Source of the DNA: an uncultured Clostridia bacterium
GTDB taxonomy: Bacteria > Bacillota > Clostridia > TANB77 > CAG-508
DNA: 17,694 nt
Assembly (NCBI GenBank): GCA_947631315.1
Contig: CANRLA010000023.1
Coordinates: 1-17,694, forward strand
Direction: 5' to 3'
Below, piece by piece: positions 1 through 8,700 of the stretch. How positions within the stretch are numbered: the stretch's first letter is position 1; the number at the start of each line of letters is the position of its first letter. The notes beneath the pieces are model-generated. The model saw only the letters and a list, made by a program, of their open reading frames with translations, was not told where the DNA came from and did not search any database. A program made the translations under genes and the position numbers.

Positions 1-5
1 ATATT

Positions 6-1229
6 TTATGAATAGAAGAAATCTTTTATTTTTTCTAATAGATTTTGAAAGAAGTTTTCATTTGAATTTATATCTAAGCTACTTGATACTGTTTTTGCAA
101 ATGGTCTTAATGCAATATATCTAACCAATGCATAAGCTGTTGTGTAACAATTTTTCATTGTACCTGCCATTTTATTCGTTGCCATTTTTACTGGAATATT
201 TAACGTGATTTTTCCAACTATATCACTTTTACTTATATTTGTAATACCTTGTCCAGTCAAAATTACATTATTTATTTTTGGCTTGATGCCCTCGTTAGTT
301 ATATCTCTATTAACTAGTTCAAATATTTGCTCTATTCTTGCTTCAATTATTTCTACTATATTTGAGCTCCTAACAATTTTGTTTCCTTCCTTTGCTGTAT
401 TTAAGACTACTTCTGTATCATTATCCATATAAGATTTTAATGCTAAACCATATTGTCTTTTTAATTTTTCTGCTTCATCTAGCGATATATCTAATACTAA
501 TTTAATATCGTTAGTAATATTTGCTCCACCAATTGGTATTGCATTTGTATATATAAATTTATCTCCATCAAATACACCAATGTCTGTATTTTCTGCGCCA
601 ATGTCTAAAAGCATTATGTAATCTTTTTGATCAGATTCTTCTAATATTAAATTCTTTTCAGCTAATGTGATAGGAACCATTCCATCAATATCTATGTCAA
701 CTTTTCTAAATATACTCGAAATTACTTTTATATACTCTTTATCTGCTAGGATAATCTCTGCATTTAGTGTAAAGGTTGAACTGAAAGCTCCTACTGGATC
801 TTCTACTCGCTTTCCATCTTCTAAAACAAAATCATTTGTTATTATATCAATTATTTGTTTTCCATCAGGTATGTCCACATCTTTTGCTTGCATTATTGCA
901 TTTTGTACGTCCCTAGAAGATATCCCTGCATATTTATCTTTAGATCCTCTTGTAACACTTTTTTGAATAATTGTGACATATTTTCCTGGAACTGTAATAT
1001 ATGCAGAATTAATCTTCATATTAATCTCTTTTTCTGCATCTTTTATTACTGATGAAATAGATTCTGCTAAAGAATATTCATTAACTATTTTTCCTTTTTG
1101 TATGCCACTTGACTTTTTACAGGTGTTACAAATGATTTCAATTTGATTAAAATTATTGACTTCACCAACAACTAAGCTGACCTTAAATGCGCCTATATCA
1201 ATGCCTACAATTATATCACCTATAGCCAA
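6..1229 (-). CDS. ftsA: Cell division protein FtsA
   Basis: Actin-like ATPase that tethers FtsZ filaments to the inner face of the membrane and helps recruit the divisome. At 407 aa it has normal family length. Visible motifs are the first phosphate loop (GIDIGAFKVSLVV, residues 9-21), the second nucleotide motif (LLDIGAENTDIGVF, about 207-220) and LTGQG near residue 335. The last 16 residues (NFFQNLLEKIKDFFYS) form the amphipathic membrane-targeting helix expected of FtsA. The start is a TTG, chosen because GGGGG lies 8 nt upstream and the protein begins at the expected place. It is the last gene in the window; in Bacillota ftsZ normally follows, beyond position 1. Unlike the packed genes before it, it has its own promoter and a WalR-like box upstream. 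Confidence 0.95.
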   Translation of the reverse strand: MAIGDIIVGIDIGAFKVSLVVGEVNNFNQIEIICNTCKKSSGIQKGKIVNEYSLAESISSVIKDAEKEINMKINSAYITVPGKYVTIIQKSVTRGSKDKYAGISSRDVQNAIMQAKDVDIPDGKQIIDIITNDFVLEDGKRVEDPVGAFSSTFTLNAEIILADKEYIKVISSIFRKVDIDIDGMVPITLAEKNLILEESDQKDYIMLLDIGAENTDIGVFDGDKFIYTNAIPIGGANITNDIKLVLDISLDEAEKLKRQYGLALKSYMDNDTEVVLNTAKEGNKIVRSSNIVEIIEARIEQIFELVNRDITNEGIKPKINNVILTGQGITNISKSDIVGKITLNIPVKMATNKMAGTMKNCYTTAYALVRYIALRPFAKTVSSSLDINSNENFFQNLLEKIKDFFYS

Positions 1230-1266
1230 AGTAAATTACCCCCAGTCCCATTTTTTTACTTGTCTA

Positions 1267-1295
1267 AGAATATATTATTTTTTAAAAAAAGTCAA
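1267..1295 (-). promoter_or_regulatory. Sigma-A type promoter of ftsA
   Basis: Reading the minus strand, TTGACT (1295-1290) is followed after exactly 17 bp by TATTCT (1272-1267). The TTG start of ftsA lies about 38 nt downstream of the -10. This is the only good promoter match in the sbp-ftsA gap. Confidence 0.65.
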
Positions 1296-1313
1296 TAGAA
1301 TCAGAAATAATTT

Positions 1314-1341
1314 TGTAATAATTTTGTAATTAGTTTGTAAT
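1314..1341 (+). promoter_or_regulatory. Triple WalR (YycF)-like box upstream of ftsA
   Basis: On the plus strand TGTAAT occurs at 1314-1319, 1325-1330 and 1336-1341, each pair separated by exactly 5 bp (11-bp period, one face of the helix). This equals the published WalR consensus TGTWAH-N5-TGTWAH, with a third copy. The array ends about 18 bp upstream of the ftsA -35, a place suited to an OmpR-family activator. In Bacillus subtilis, WalR is known to affect ftsAZ expression. Binding here is inferred. Confidence 0.6.
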
Positions 1342-1355
1342 AATGTTTATTATAA

Positions 1356-1721
1356 TTATTTTTTAGATTTTTCTGACATTTTTTGTGGAATTTTGTTCAA
1401 ATAATATCTTCTTATAATTCCTAAGTTATTAAACATTCTTCCTACAAAAACTATTATTGCTGCTAAGTATATATCTACATTTAATTTTTGTCCTAAATAT
1501 GTCAATAACATTGCAATTACTGCATTTACGAAAAATCCTGATACAAAAATTTTTAAATCAAAATTTTTCTTTATATGCGATGCAATTCCTCCAAATACTG
1601 AATCAAGTGCTGCAACTATTGCAATTGCTAGATATTTTGATGCTGTATATGGTATTGTTGGCATAAGAAATCCTAAAAGAACACCTATTAAACTTCCAAT
1701 TATAATTGTTAATATCATCAT
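1356..1721 (-). CDS. sbp: Small basic protein Sbp (DUF1290)
   Basis: Small integral membrane protein of unknown function that almost always sits just before ftsA in Bacillota. It is about 121 aa with four hydrophobic segments and a basic tail ending in KMSEKSKK. Family features include the glycine-rich first helix (GSLIGVLLGFLMP), the ALDSVFGGIASHIKKNFD loop, and the segment ending VFVGRMFNNLGIIRRYYL. An in-frame TTG exists at 1730, but the ATG at 1721 is preferred: AAGGAGG lies 9 nt upstream and the preceding DUF881 stop codon ends at 1723, one base earlier. It is therefore translationally coupled to that gene. Confidence 0.9.
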   Translation of the reverse strand: MMILTIIIGSLIGVLLGFLMPTIPYTASKYLAIAIVAALDSVFGGIASHIKKNFDLKIFVSGFFVNAVIAMLLTYLGQKLNVDIYLAAIIVFVGRMFNNLGIIRRYYLNKIPQKMSEKSKK

Positions 1722-1722
1722 A

Positions 1723-2436
1723 TTATTCAACCTCCTTCATAATATCTGCATTAAGCTCTTTTGAATATTTGTATACAACTACATTATCAGATGCCTTTAC
1801 ATCTATTTCTAAATTATTTATTCTCATTAAATCAACAAAACCGCTATTTTTTAAGTTTAATGTACTCATTAAATAATCTTTGTCTCCAATTGCTTTTACA
1901 ACATATGGTGAACTAATTCTTGCATCTGAATTAATAACTATAAAGCTATTATTTATTGCAATAATATCTGTTAGATTTACTATTCTATTATCATTTATAG
2001 AGATTGCTTCTGCTCCTGCATATTTAAGTTCATTTACAAGCATAATTAAATCATCAGCTGCATAAGTTGCTTCACTTGTATCTTTTAATGTTATAATTAC
2101 ACCTTGACCTTCTACATCTGTTAGTCCTAATAATGTATTTGATTCACTTAATTCTTTATCTAACAAATCTGTTGATTCTTTGTTTTCTGCTATACTTGCA
2201 GCATATTCTGAAATTGTATTTTGATTAGTATTATATTGTTCCATTGTTTCTTCATATCTTGTTTTATATGATGCTATTTGTGTTTGAAGTTCGTCGCTTC
2301 TTAAAGATTCTATGTTAGATTTTTCTGATTTATCTACTGCTCTAAATTGTATAAACATTGAGCATACTAACAATACACTCATCAAACCTACAATTATCGA
2401 CATAACCATTGTTTGTTTATCTTTTTTTATTGTCAT
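1723..2436 (-). CDS. DUF881 family membrane protein (second copy, YlxX/YlxW-like)
   Basis: Intact member of the DUF881 (UPF0749) family, found in pairs between divIB and sbp in Bacillota. Function is not established, though the location suggests a role in division or envelope. It has a single N-terminal membrane anchor (about residues 9-30), a coiled-coil stretch rich in E, S, N and Q (about 35-100), then the extracytoplasmic domain with family motifs LLGLTDVEGQGVIITLKD, LVNELKYAGAEAISINDNRI and SPYVVKAIGD. A GTG in frame at 2448 is possible, but the ATG at 2436 is chosen because AGAGG lies 11 nt upstream and the GTG overlaps that site. It serves as the intact reference for its damaged neighbour. 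Confidence 0.9.
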   Translation of the reverse strand: MTIKKDKQTMVMSIIVGLMSVLLVCSMFIQFRAVDKSEKSNIESLRSDELQTQIASYKTRYEETMEQYNTNQNTISEYAASIAENKESTDLLDKELSESNTLLGLTDVEGQGVIITLKDTSEATYAADDLIMLVNELKYAGAEAISINDNRIVNLTDIIAINNSFIVINSDARISSPYVVKAIGDKDYLMSTLNLKNSGFVDLMRINNLEIDVKASDNVVVYKYSKELNADIMKEVE

Positions 2437-2440
2437 TATT

Positions 2441-2598
2441 TTATTCACCTCTGTCTTTCATAAATTTCTGTGTTAGGGCTCCACTATATTTACTTATCTT
2501 TATATTGTTATCTTTTTTTACTTGCACTGATAAGTTGTTCATTCTCATATTTTGCAAAGTTCCGTCCAGCTCTTTCAACTGCACCGTATAAACTTTCC
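2441..2598 (-). pseudogene. Out-of-frame C-terminus of the first DUF881 gene
   Basis: In the frame +1 to the 2508-3158 reading frame, the sequence encodes the missing family C-terminus: VQLKELDGTLQNMRMNNL, then KISKYSGALTQKFMKDRGE and a TAA ending at 2441. It aligns with VDLMRINNLEIDVK in the intact paralogue. The stop sits 4 bp before the ATG of the next gene, and that gene's AGAGG ribosome-binding site lies inside this tail. This is the tight spacing expected of the ancestral operon. Confidence 0.75.
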
Positions 2599-3158
2599 TG
2601 ATTTCCTATAGCTTTAATTATACAAGGTGAACTTATTTTTTCTCCATTTACTAATATAACATTTCCTGCACATACTATATAGGTTGAATTTACTATTCTT
2701 TGTCCATTTATCTCTATGGCTTCTGCTCCTGCATTTGCTAGTTCGTTTACTATATCTCTTAAATTTCCATCATGTATAAGTAGTGAACTTGCATCTAACA
2801 TTTGACTATTACTTTTACCATCTGCAAGCTCTATGATTATACCTTTGCCCTGTGCATCTGTTAATCCTAATAATAAATTATTTTTCTTAATTTGTGCTGT
2901 TTTTTCTTCTGAATCACTTGCATTTGTTGATGCTGATTGTCTAATTACTTCCAATTCTTTATTTGATCTAGCCAAGTCTTTTGATGCTTTTTCATATTTT
3001 TCTTTCCATTGTAACAAGCTATCTTTTAATTCTTCATCTGCAAATGTCTGCGATACAACTGAATCTTCTATTGACATTGTTCTTATTTGAAGTGTTAATG
3101 CAAGTGCAAGTACAAAACACGTAATTCCTAGACCAATCATTAATCCCTTGTCTTTCAT
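2508..3158 (-). CDS. DUF881 family membrane protein (first copy), frameshifted near its end
   Basis: Paralogue of the next gene: N-terminal anchor (about residues 6-26), charged coiled coil (about 40-95), then the DUF881 domain with NNLLGLTDAQGKGIIIELAD, IVNELANAGAEAIEINGQRI and SSPCIIKAIGNQESLYG. The start is well supported by AAGGAGG six bases before the ATG. After about residue 193 the reading frame loses family similarity and stops at 2508. In the +1 frame the expected DUF881 ending (TLQNMRMNNLSVQVKK, then ISKYSGAL) continues to a TAA at 2441. The repaired length (about 239 aa) matches the neighbour (237 aa). A one-base insertion, a two-base deletion or a sequencing error around 2560-2600 explains this. 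Confidence 0.85.
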   Translation of the reverse strand: MKDKGLMIGLGITCFVLALALTLQIRTMSIEDSVVSQTFADEELKDSLLQWKEKYEKASKDLARSNKELEVIRQSASTNASDSEEKTAQIKKNNLLLGLTDAQGKGIIIELADGKSNSQMLDASSLLIHDGNLRDIVNELANAGAEAIEINGQRIVNSTYIVCAGNVILVNGEKISSPCIIKAIGNQESLYGAVERAGRNFAKYENEQLISASKKR

Positions 3159-3238
3159 CGTAATCCTCCTTAATTATTTGTAATGTAAAAAATATGCTAT
3201 AATTTGCATAAATATTCTAAATTAATTATAATAAAAAA

Positions 3239-4318
3239 CTACATCCAACTTGCATATGGATATTTATTTCTAAAATCAACATTTAGATGTAATGTTCCTG
3301 TCTTGTCCTTTTCTTTTTCTATGATTGATTGCAAATAAAGCATTTTTATATCTAAGTTTGCTGTATCTCCTAAATAAACTGTTTTATTTTCACTCTTTAA
3401 ATATAATATATAATTTGAACTATTTTCCATATTTATATTGCTTATATATTGCTTAATTTCATAGTTTTCAGAAACATCTAATATTTTTGAAATAACTTTT
3501 AAATTATCTATATCTTCCGCTTCTAACCTATTTCCTAATTTTATATTTTCTTCTATAGTTTTATATCCCTTTAATTTAGGAATTCCTTCTATTTCTTCTG
3601 AAGATATTTCTAATATATAACCATTATTATCAATGTATGCATAAGAACCCTTATATTCAAGCATATATGCTACTTTTCTTTCTTTTACATTTATCTCTAT
3701 TGTGTCAATAATTTTCCTATTTATTGCTACACTCTCTATATAAGCATTTTGCTTGATTTTCTTTACAGTTTCTCTTTTACTTACTTTAAATAAGTTTGTC
3801 CCTTTTTCTATTGTAGATAAGCTAATTATTTCACTTGACGATATTTTTTCATTTCCTTTTACTTGTATGTTATTTATCTTAAATATTGGTGATAGCAAAA
3901 ATAGTAAAATTGCTGCAATTATAATAACAATTAAAAATAAAATTTCTATTACTTTTAATGATTTTTTTCTTCTTGCAATTATTTTTGGATTTCTTTGCTT
4001 TCTATTTTTTATTCTTTCTTTTTCGTTTTTAATTTCTTGCTTTCTTATTTCTTTTTCTCTTTTGATTTTTTCTTTTTTCTTTCTTTTTTTGATTTTATTT
4101 AAATCCTTTTTGCTTATTTTTGGAACTTCTTCTGTATTTATGTATTTTTCTTCATATAAAAACTCTTTTTGCTTTTTTCTTTTATTTTTTAGCTTACTTT
4201 TTTTCTCATTATTTGGTATTTCTACATCATAGTTAAATATGCCTTCTTTTTTTGATACATTTGAGGCACCTTTTTTAGGTGCCTTTTTATTTTTAGCATT
4301 TGTAACTTTCTTTTGCAT
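3239..4318 (-). CDS. divIB: Cell division protein DivIB/FtsQ
   Basis: Bitopic divisome protein that works with FtsL and DivIC to link septal peptidoglycan synthesis to the Z ring. Order of parts: a very long, highly charged cytoplasmic region (residues 1-120, mostly K, E, R), one transmembrane helix (about 123-145), and a POTRA domain starting at FKINNIQVKGNEKISSSEI (about 146-217). An FtsQ-type beta domain follows, with YIDNNGYILE and IPKLKGY. The ATG directly abuts the murA stop codon, and AAAGGTGG lies within the end of murA, so the two are translationally coupled. The cytoplasmic arm is clearly longer than the roughly 30 residues usual in Bacillus, which is the only oddity. Confidence 0.93.
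   Translation of the reverse strand: MQKKVTNAKNKKAPKKGASNVSKKEGIFNYDVEIPNNEKKSKLKNKRKKQKEFLYEEKYINTEEVPKISKKDLNKIKKRKKKEKIKREKEIRKQEIKNEKERIKNRKQRNPKIIARRKKSLKVIEILFLIVIIIAAILLFLLSPIFKINNIQVKGNEKISSSEIISLSTIEKGTNLFKVSKRETVKKIKQNAYIESVAINRKIIDTIEINVKERKVAYMLEYKGSYAYIDNNGYILEISSEEIEGIPKLKGYKTIEENIKLGNRLEAEDIDNLKVISKILDVSENYEIKQYISNINMENSSNYILYLKSENKTVYLGDTANLDIKMLYLQSIIEKEKDKTGTLHLNVDFRNKYPYASWM
4265..4294 (+). terminator. Terminator-like hairpin on the antisense strand inside divIB
   Basis: On the plus strand, GGCACC-(7-nt loop)-GGTGCC (4265-4283) is followed at once by TTTTTATTTTT. This is the textbook shape of an intrinsic terminator, antisense to the lysine-rich start of divIB (KNKKAPKKGAS). 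No plus-strand gene precedes it, so it may stop antisense transcription or be a by-product of Lys/Ala/Pro codons. Confidence 0.35.
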
Positions 4319-5584
4319 TTATACCACCTTTTCTATTTTTATTTTTGCTCCTAATTTCTTTAACTTTTCTTCTAAGTTTTCATATCCTCTTAATATATAT
4401 TCTGCATTTTCTACTATAGTTGTTCCTTTAGCATACAAACCTGCTAATACTAAAGCTGCTCCTCCTCTTAGGTCTGCACTGCTTACAACTTTTCCTCTTA
4501 AGAAGTTCTCGCCTATAATTTCTATTGAATTTTCTTCATCATTGAAATTTATATCTGCACCCATTTTTTTCAAATCTAGTGCATATTTAAATCTATTTTC
4601 AAATATATTTTCTTTTATAATTGATTTACCTTGTGCTTTTGTTAAAACTGCTCCAATTATTGGTTGAAGATCTGTTGGAAATCCTGGGTATGGAGTTGTT
4701 TCTATATTTACAGCTTTTAGCACCTTTGGTGCTTTTAATGTTATAGAATTATTAGTAATTGTAATTTCACATCCCATTTCTTTAAGTTTATATAAAACAT
4801 TTAATAAATGCTCAGGATTTGTATTTTCTATTTTTATTTTTCCATTAGTAATAGCTGCTGCACATAATAGGGTTCCTGCTTCTATTCTATCTGTCATTAT
4901 TTTGTAATCAGTTTTATGCAGTTTCTTTACCCCGCATATTGTAATTCTACTTGTTCCAGCTCCATAAACTCTTGCACCCATTTTATTCAAGCATTTTGCT
5001 AAATCTTGTATTTCAGGTTCTTTTGCAGCATTTAATATATGTGTTACACCTTTACAATAAATAGATGCTAAGATTATATTTTCTGTTGCTCCAACGCTTG
5101 GAAAATCAAGTTTTATTTTGGCTCCTTGCAGTTCTTTCTTTGCTCTGCAATGTATGTAGTCTCCTTTTTCTTCTATTTGTGCTCCTAAATCCTTGAATGC
5201 TTTTAAATGTAGGTCTATTGGTCTCTTTCCAATATTGCATCCTCCTGGATATGAAAAAGTTGCTTCTTTAAATCTTCCAAGTATTGCACCTGCTAAAACT
5301 ACCGTTGAACGTAACTTGTGCATCAAATCTTTTGGAATTGTTTTACTAGTCATTTCTTTGCTTGATATAGTAATTTTACCACTATCTATCTCTATTTTGC
5401 AACCTAACAATTTTAGAATTTTTAAGGTTATTCTAGTATCTTCTATATTTGGTATATTATAAAATGTAACCGGTTCCGGATTTAGTATTGCAGTAGCTAT
5501 TATTGGAAGTGCTGCATTTTTTGAGCCTGATGCTTTAATTTCGCCTTCTATCTTGTTGTTTCCTTCTATAACATAACTTAGCAT
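4319..5584 (-). CDS. murA: UDP-N-acetylglucosamine 1-carboxyvinyltransferase (MurA)
   Basis: Cytoplasmic enzyme of the first committed step of peptidoglycan synthesis: transfers enolpyruvate from PEP to UDP-GlcNAc. It is 421 aa, the normal length. Visible family residues are the N-terminal ASGSKNAALPI with Lys22, the flexible catalytic loop GGCNIGKRPIDLH with the PEP-reacting cysteine at residue 116, and the PGFPTDLQP segment. The active-site Cys (not Asp) is the form usually sensitive to fosfomycin. Its start has AAAGGAG 7 nt upstream. It opens a compact run with divIB and the DUF881 genes. Many Bacillota carry two MurA paralogues; which one this is cannot be told from the window. Confidence 0.95.
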   Translation of the reverse strand: MLSYVIEGNNKIEGEIKASGSKNAALPIIATAILNPEPVTFYNIPNIEDTRITLKILKLLGCKIEIDSGKITISSKEMTSKTIPKDLMHKLRSTVVLAGAILGRFKEATFSYPGGCNIGKRPIDLHLKAFKDLGAQIEEKGDYIHCRAKKELQGAKIKLDFPSVGATENIILASIYCKGVTHILNAAKEPEIQDLAKCLNKMGARVYGAGTSRITICGVKKLHKTDYKIMTDRIEAGTLLCAAAITNGKIKIENTNPEHLLNVLYKLKEMGCEITITNNSITLKAPKVLKAVNIETTPYPGFPTDLQPIIGAVLTKAQGKSIIKENIFENRFKYALDLKKMGADINFNDEENSIEIIGENFLRGKVVSSADLRGGAALVLAGLYAKGTTIVENAEYILRGYENLEEKLKKLGAKIKIEKVV

Positions 5585-5617
5585 ACTATATCTCCTTTCT
5601 TCGCTCAGAATCTGAAT

Positions 5618-5643
5618 TTCAAGATTTTTTCAAAAATCTCGAA
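5618..5643 (-). terminator. AT-rich hairpin in the smc-murA gap
   Basis: In the 119-bp gap, minus-strand RNA can fold a 12-bp stem, UUCGAGAUUUUU against AAAAAUCUUGAA with one G-U pair and a 2-nt loop. There is no U-run after the stem, and the murA ribosome-binding site follows about 20 nt later. It could act in the murA leader or be a weak terminator for smc. Confidence 0.3.
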
Positions 5644-5703
5644 GCATAGATAGCTGATGACTGATGCTAACTGATATATAGTATGTCAAGTTTTTATTTG
5701 TTG

Positions 5704-8700
5704 TTACTTTATTCTTCTTTCATTTTTTAAATCAATTGATAATAATTTACTTATACCATTTTCTTCCATAGTTATACCATATACTGTATTTGCCGCTTCC
5801 ATTGTACCTTTTCTGTGCGTTATTACTAAGAATTGTGTTTTCTTGCTAAATTTCTTTAAGAAATCTGCAAATCTATAAACATTTACATCATCTAAAGCGG
5901 CTTCTATTTCGTCTAGTATACAGAATGGTGCAGGATTTATTTTTAATATTGCAAATAATATTGCAATAGCCGTTAGTGCTTTTTCTCCACCTGATAGAAG
6001 CATCATATTTTGTAGTTTTTTTCCTGTTGGTTGGGCCTTGATGTCTATTCCACATTCTAGTATATTTTCTTCATCTTCAAGTACAAGTTCTGCTTTTCCA
6101 CCACCAAACAATTCAATAAATATTTCATTGAAATTTTTATTTATTAAAGCAAATTTTTCTTTAAATTGTTTTTTCATTGTAGATGTCATGTCTTGAATTA
6201 TGTCTCTAAGTTTTGCCATAGTATTTTCCAAGTCAAGTCTTTGCTCTCCCATTGTTTCGTATCTTTCTTTTGTCTTTTTATATTCTTCAATAGAAGAAAC
6301 ATTTACATCTCCTAAATCTTTTATTTGTTTATGCAAATCATTTACTTTTTTTTGCGTTGCTTGAATATTTTCAGGCTTTTCATAATCTTTTACATTGTTA
6401 GGAGTGACTTCATATTCATTCCACAATTCATTGATTGTATCTGTAATGTCTTGCTCTGCTGATGTTATCTTTATATCTACTTTAACTAATTGCTCTTTTA
6501 TTTTTTGTATAGACTCAAATTGAGATGAAATCTCTTTTTCCTTTGTCTCTAAACTATTATTTTTTTCTTGTCTTGTTTGCTTTAATGTATTTGATTTTGT
6601 AGAACTATTTTCTACTTCTTCTTTTATTTTTACAATTGATTGTTCCAATTCTTCTATTGTTTTGTTTAGTTCTTCATTTTGCTTAATATTTTCTTCAATT
6701 TGTATTTTTTTGTTTTCTATACCTTGTTTCAAATTTTGTATATCTGTATCTATCCTATTTACCATTTCTTCAATAGACATACTGCTTTCATCAAATGAAG
6801 ATACTGATATTCTTAAATTTGTAATATCTAAATTTAAGTTGTCTATATATTTTTGCTCATCTTTATTTAGTTCTGAGTATTCTTGTATTTCTACAGATAA
6901 ATCATTAATTTGTTTTGTTATTTCGTTAATCGTGTTTTCTAGTTCTTGCTTATTTTGAATATTTTCTTCTATTTCTTTTTCAATATTTTTTAATGAATCT
7001 TCGTTTTTATTTTTACTATCTTCTAGTCTTTCAATTTCTGTATTTATTGCATTTAATTTTTCATTTTCTTGTGCATAAGTAATTTCTGCTTGTTGCATAC
7101 TTTCAACTGCACTATTTATTTCATTTATTATTTCTTCATTTTCTTTTAAGAAATTGTCTTTTTCTTCTACTTTGCTTGCAATCTTTTCATCAATTTCTTT
7201 TATATTTTTTTCTAGTCTTTTTATTTCTGTACTTCTTCCTAAAATATTAACTGTCTTTTTTCTATTTGAACCACCACTCATTGAGCCTGATGGATTAATT
7301 ACATCTCCATCTAATGTAACTATTTTAAATGAGTAATTATTGTCTTTAGCAAGTTTTATCGCACATTCCATATCCTCTGTAATGACTGTTCTTCCTAGTA
7401 AATTTTCTATGATGCCTTCATATTTTTTATTAGCCTTTACTAATTCAGATGCAATTCCAATAACTCCGTTGGTTTTGCTTAATATTTTTTCTAATCTTTT
7501 ACCTTTAACAGATGAAATCGGTAAGAATGTTGCTCTTCCTAAATTGTTTTGTCTTAAATACTCTATCATCTTTTTAGCATCTTGTTCTGTATCTGTTACT
7601 ATATTTTGAAGGCTTGCTCCTAGTGCCATCTCTATTGCAAGTTCATATTTAGAATCTGTTGATATGATATTTGCTAAAACACCTTCAATTCCTCTTTTTA
7701 ATGATGGATTTGATTCACACGCATTTAGCAAATCTTTTACACTTTTGTTATAACCTTCTTTTTCTCTTTCTGTTTCTATCAAAAATGTTAGTCTTGTTTG
7801 TTTCATTCTTCTTTCGTCTGTAAGATTTGCTATTAATTTTTCATATTCTTTAGATTTTTTGTCTAGTTCTTCTTGCTTTTTTCTTATTTCTTCTAACTTT
7901 GTTTGCTTTTCTTTTTTAACTTTTTCCGCTTCATTAAAATATTTTAAAATCTCATTTTTTTGTTCACGCTTACTATCTAAATTTGATATAATCTGTGATT
8001 TATCTTTTTCTTCTTGTTTTTTCCTAGTTTGAAGGTTTTCGTAATTTGTATCTATTACTGCAATTTGATTTTGATTTTCATATTTTTTCTCTGTTAAATT
8101 TTCTACAGTTTTCTTTTTATTTTCTATCTCTACTTCTTTAGCCGTTAACTTACTATTAAGTATTTCTAGTTCTTTGCTCTTTTCCTCTAGTTCTTTTTGA
8201 TATTTTTCTTTGTTTTGTGTTAAACTTTCTCTCTTGCTTTCCTTTGATTGCTTCTCTTCTTCTAAATCTAAAATATCTTTTTCTGATGTTGTTATTTCTG
8301 CTTCTAATCTTTCTTTGTTTTGTAAGTTATTTGATATTCTTTCTTTGCTAATATTAATATTTGAAGTAATTTGCTCTATCTTTGTTTTACTTTCAAATCC
8401 TATATTTTGCATCTTTTCAATTTCTTCAGTTAAATTATCTATTTCCTGTTTTAATTTTTCTTTTAATTCTTGCATATCAGAAAGTTTATGTTCTTCCTCA
8501 TTTGCTTGATTTTCAAATATATTTTTATCATTTTTTAAACTTTCTAATTTTTCTTTATATGTATCTATTTTATATAAAAATAGGCCTACCTCTATATTTT
8601 TTAATTCTTCCCTTAAATCTAAAAAATGCTTTGCTTTTTCTGATTGCAATTTTAATGGCTCTAAATTTGCTTCTATCTCTGATAAAATGTCATTGATTCT

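Noticed and set aside
3190..3210. Small TATGC/GCATA hairpin and possible promoter in the divIB-DUF881 gap (the 80-bp gap 3159-3238)
   Set aside because: Short stem without a T-run and no paired -35/-10 at good spacing; likely chance in AT-rich DNA, so not annotated.
5684..5689. Perfect TTGACA upstream of murA as a promoter
   Set aside because: No acceptable -10 box lies 16-18 bp downstream (CATCAG at that place), so it is not listed as a promoter.
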